From the NCBI GenBank assembly GCA_023386865.1, contig JAEWIV010000360.1, positions 1 through 8,479 on the forward strand: 8,479 nucleotides of DNA, written 5' to 3'. Positions 7,205-8,479 of the stretch are shown here, in pieces (the first letter of the stretch is position 1; every line of letters begins with the position of its first letter). This DNA is from Pseudomonadota bacterium (GTDB lineage: Bacteria; Pseudomonadota; Alphaproteobacteria; Reyranellales; Reyranellaceae). A model generated the notes under the pieces. That model made no database searches. It worked only from the letters and a program-made list of their open reading frames with translations, and had not been told where the DNA came from. The translations under genes were made by a program, and so were the position numbers.

Positions 7205-7375
7205 ATGGATGACAACCCTTCGCCCCTTCTGCGGCGGCTGGTGGGCTGGGCCGACCAGCTGAAGTCGATCCTGCTCGCGCTCGGCCTCGTGCTGGTCGTG
7301 CGAACCGTGTTCGCCGAGCCCTACCATGTGCCTTCGCCCTCGATGGTGCCGACGCTGCTGGTCGGCGATCAATGA
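7205..7375 (+). pseudogene. lepB: Signal peptidase I, N-terminal fragment (frameshifted)
   Basis: The first 56 codons of signal peptidase I, ending at an in-frame TGA. The fragment has a short cytoplasmic N-terminus, one membrane anchor (about residues 21-35, SILLALGLVLVVRTV) and conserved box B, PSPSMVPTLLVGD, with the nucleophile Ser46. It lacks the general base Lys, so it cannot be active alone. The match to the family breaks exactly after VGDQ and resumes in another frame at MMASKYPYGYSR. Restoring one A (CAA ATG ATG in place of CAATGATG) would give a continuous 254-residue protein of normal length. Either the base was lost in sequencing or assembly at a short A run, or this copy is truly broken. 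The stop and the next ATG overlap as ATGA. Confidence 0.85.
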
Positions 7376-7968
7376 TGGCGAGCAAGTACCCGTACGGCTA
7401 CAGCCGCTATTCCTCGCCGATCGGCCTGATGCCGGACTTCTCCGGCCGCGTGCTCGGCCATACCCCGGAGCGCGGCGACGTGGTCGTCTTCCGCCTGCCA
7501 CGCGACCCCTCGACGACCTATGTGAAGCGCCTGATCGGCCTGCCGGGCGATCGCATCCAGATGCAGGGTGGCCGTCTCTACATCAACGGCGCGATCGTTC
7601 CGCGGCGGGCCACCGGGCCGTTCGCTGGCGACAGCGGCGGGCGTGGCACGGCCACCCGCTACATCGAGACTTTGCCCGGCGGCCGCGAGCACGAGATCAT
7701 CGAGATGTCCGACACCGACCAGCATGACGACACGCCGGTCTTCACCGTGCCGCCCCGGCACTACTTCATGATGGGCGACAACCGGGACAATTCCGTCGAC
7801 AGCCGCATTGCCGCGGCTGACGGCGGCGTCGGCTTCGTGCCCGAGGACAATCTCGTGGCCCGGGCCGACCTCATCCTGATGTCGCGCGATCCCGCGGTTG
7901 CCTGGTTCGATGTCGCCGACTGGGCGCACGTGCTGCGGACCGGCCGCTTCCTCGACCGGATCAACTAG
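7372..7968 (+). CDS. lepB: Signal peptidase I, C-terminal catalytic fragment
   Basis: A 198-residue open frame encoding the rest of signal peptidase I, the inner-membrane enzyme that removes signal peptides on the periplasmic side. Box C is RGDVVVFRLP (about residues 34-43). Box D is YVKRLIGLPGDRI, with the general base Lys52. Box E is MGDNRDNSVDSR (134-145). The family's Ser nucleophile is missing because it lies in the preceding fragment. The ATG at 7372 overlaps the upstream TGA (ATGA), so ribosomes finishing the first fragment could restart here, but without a signal or anchor the product would stay in the cytoplasm. An automatic annotation may list this part alone as a complete gene, which would be misleading. 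The GNAT gene starts 8 bp after the stop. Confidence 0.88.
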   Translation: MMASKYPYGYSRYSSPIGLMPDFSGRVLGHTPERGDVVVFRLPRDPSTTYVKRLIGLPGDRIQMQGGRLYINGAIVPRRATGPFAGDSGGRGTATRYIETLPGGREHEIIEMSDTDQHDDTPVFTVPPRHYFMMGDNRDNSVDSRIAAADGGVGFVPEDNLVARADLILMSRDPAVAWFDVADWAHVLRTGRFLDRIN

Positions 7969-7976
7969 CCGCCGGC

Positions 7977-8453
7977 ATGACCCGCATCTGGCGCCTCGAG
8001 CCGGCCAGCGAGGCCGACTTCGAACCCTTGCTGGCGATCCGCATCGAGGTGATGCGCGAGCATCTCGAGCGCGTGTTCCGCTACAAGCCTTCGCGCGCCC
8101 GGCGCATCTTCCGCGAGCATTTCGCCGAGCCGGGCCTGCGCCGCATCATGATCGGTGACGACCTCGCGGGCTGCGTAGGCTTCCGGCTCGGCGAGGCCGA
8201 GATCAAGATCGATTCCTTCTACCTGGCGCAGCGCCATCACAATCGCGGGCTCGGCACGGAGATCCTGAAGGTCCTGCTGGCAGAAGCCGATGCGCTCGGC
8301 CTGCCGGTCGAGCTCGACGTGCTGCGCGGCAGTCCGGCCGACCGCTTCTACGAACGCCACGGCTTCGTGAAGCAGAGCGAGGACGAGATCGAGGCCAACT
8401 TCCGGCGAGCCGTGCCTCTCATTGGAGCGCGGACCTCCAGGTCCGCATCATGA
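7977..8453 (+). CDS. GNAT-family N-acetyltransferase with repeat-derived C-terminus
   Basis: A 158-residue cytoplasmic acetyl-CoA-dependent acyltransferase of the GNAT fold; the acceptor is unknown. The acetyl-CoA pyrophosphate loop is QRHHNRGLGTEIL (about residues 85-97), with His88 where Gln or Arg is usual in the Q/RxxGxG/A motif. The preceding strand is IKIDSFYLA. The C-terminal block GSPADRFYERHGF (119-130) is the common NxxAxxFYxxxGF motif with Ser for Asn. The fold should end near residue 145. The last residues, GARTSRSAS (150-158), and the stop codon come from the palindromic repeat at 8428-8479, so the original C-terminus was probably different. The start lies 8 bp after lepB with no clear ribosome site, suggesting co-transcription or coupling. 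Confidence 0.9.
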   Translation: MTRIWRLEPASEADFEPLLAIRIEVMREHLERVFRYKPSRARRIFREHFAEPGLRRIMIGDDLAGCVGFRLGEAEIKIDSFYLAQRHHNRGLGTEILKVLLAEADALGLPVELDVLRGSPADRFYERHGFVKQSEDEIEANFRRAVPLIGARTSRSAS

Positions 8454-8479
8454 TTCATGAGCGGACCTGGAGGTCCGCG
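8428..8479. repeat. Long inverted repeat built of two palindromic units
   Basis: CGCGGACCTCCAGGTCCGC at 8428-8446 and its exact reverse complement at 8461-8479 form 19-bp arms around a 14-base spacer (ATCATGATTCATGA). Each arm is itself a near-perfect palindrome (GCGGACCT, two bases, AGGTCCGC), so either two small hairpins or one long hairpin could form. The spacer contains two TCATGA boxes. The right arm ends at the last base of the window, so the element may continue. It resembles REP-like extragenic palindromes and probably recurs elsewhere in the genome, but only this pair is visible. As RNA it could act as a transcript-end hairpin for the GNAT gene; no T-run is visible before the window ends. 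Confidence 0.85.

Noticed and set aside
7364..7377. Programmed -1 frameshift in lepB
   Set aside because: There is no slippery heptamer and no evident downstream stimulatory structure; the simplest reading is a lost A. It is retained only as a remote alternative.
8428..8479. CRISPR-like array
   Set aside because: There are only two units, in inverted rather than direct orientation, with a 14-base spacer; it fits a palindromic repeat element.

Overview
This window looks like chromosomal DNA of a high-GC alphaproteobacterium. The protein families and gene order fit Rhodospirillales or Reyranella-like organisms. That placement is a guess from protein style, codon use (strong G/C at third positions) and a palindromic repeat, not from a marker gene. 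The window is almost fully coding and holds ten genes. I see no RNA gene, insertion sequence, phage gene or CRISPR array.

Layout: (1) 1-1864, minus strand: a DUF2333 membrane-anchored protein followed 7 bp later by a TauE/SafE-type permease that runs off the left edge. (2) 1865-1948: a short divergent promoter region with a 6-bp dyad. (3) 1949-4033, plus strand: an HSL-type (GDSAG) esterase and an MFS transporter separated by 3 bp, probably one transcript. (4) 4034-4073: a small convergent gap with a short hairpin. (5) 4074-4850, minus strand: hydroxyacylglutathione hydrolase (glyoxalase II, gloB). (6) 4851-4932: a divergent region with two abutting inverted repeats and an extended -10 box placed so that the transcript would begin at the methyltransferase ATG. 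(7) 4933-7165, plus strand: a SAM methyltransferase, a DUF1932 dehydrogenase and a YbaK-type aminoacyl-tRNA deacylase, the last two overlapping by 11 bp. (8) 7205-7968: signal peptidase I, broken after codon 56 by an apparent one-base deletion, with its own sigma70-like promoter. (9) 7977-8453: a GNAT acetyltransferase whose last codons and stop are supplied by a palindromic repeat that fills the right end of the window.

Most genes are housekeeping or general metabolism: methylglyoxal detoxification, editing of mischarged tRNA, preprotein processing, and small-molecule hydrolysis and export. I do not find a convincing new multi-gene system. The items most worth a second look are the split lepB, the repeat captured as the C-terminus of the GNAT protein, the tandem dyads between gloB and the methyltransferase, and two promoters that predict leaderless mRNAs.
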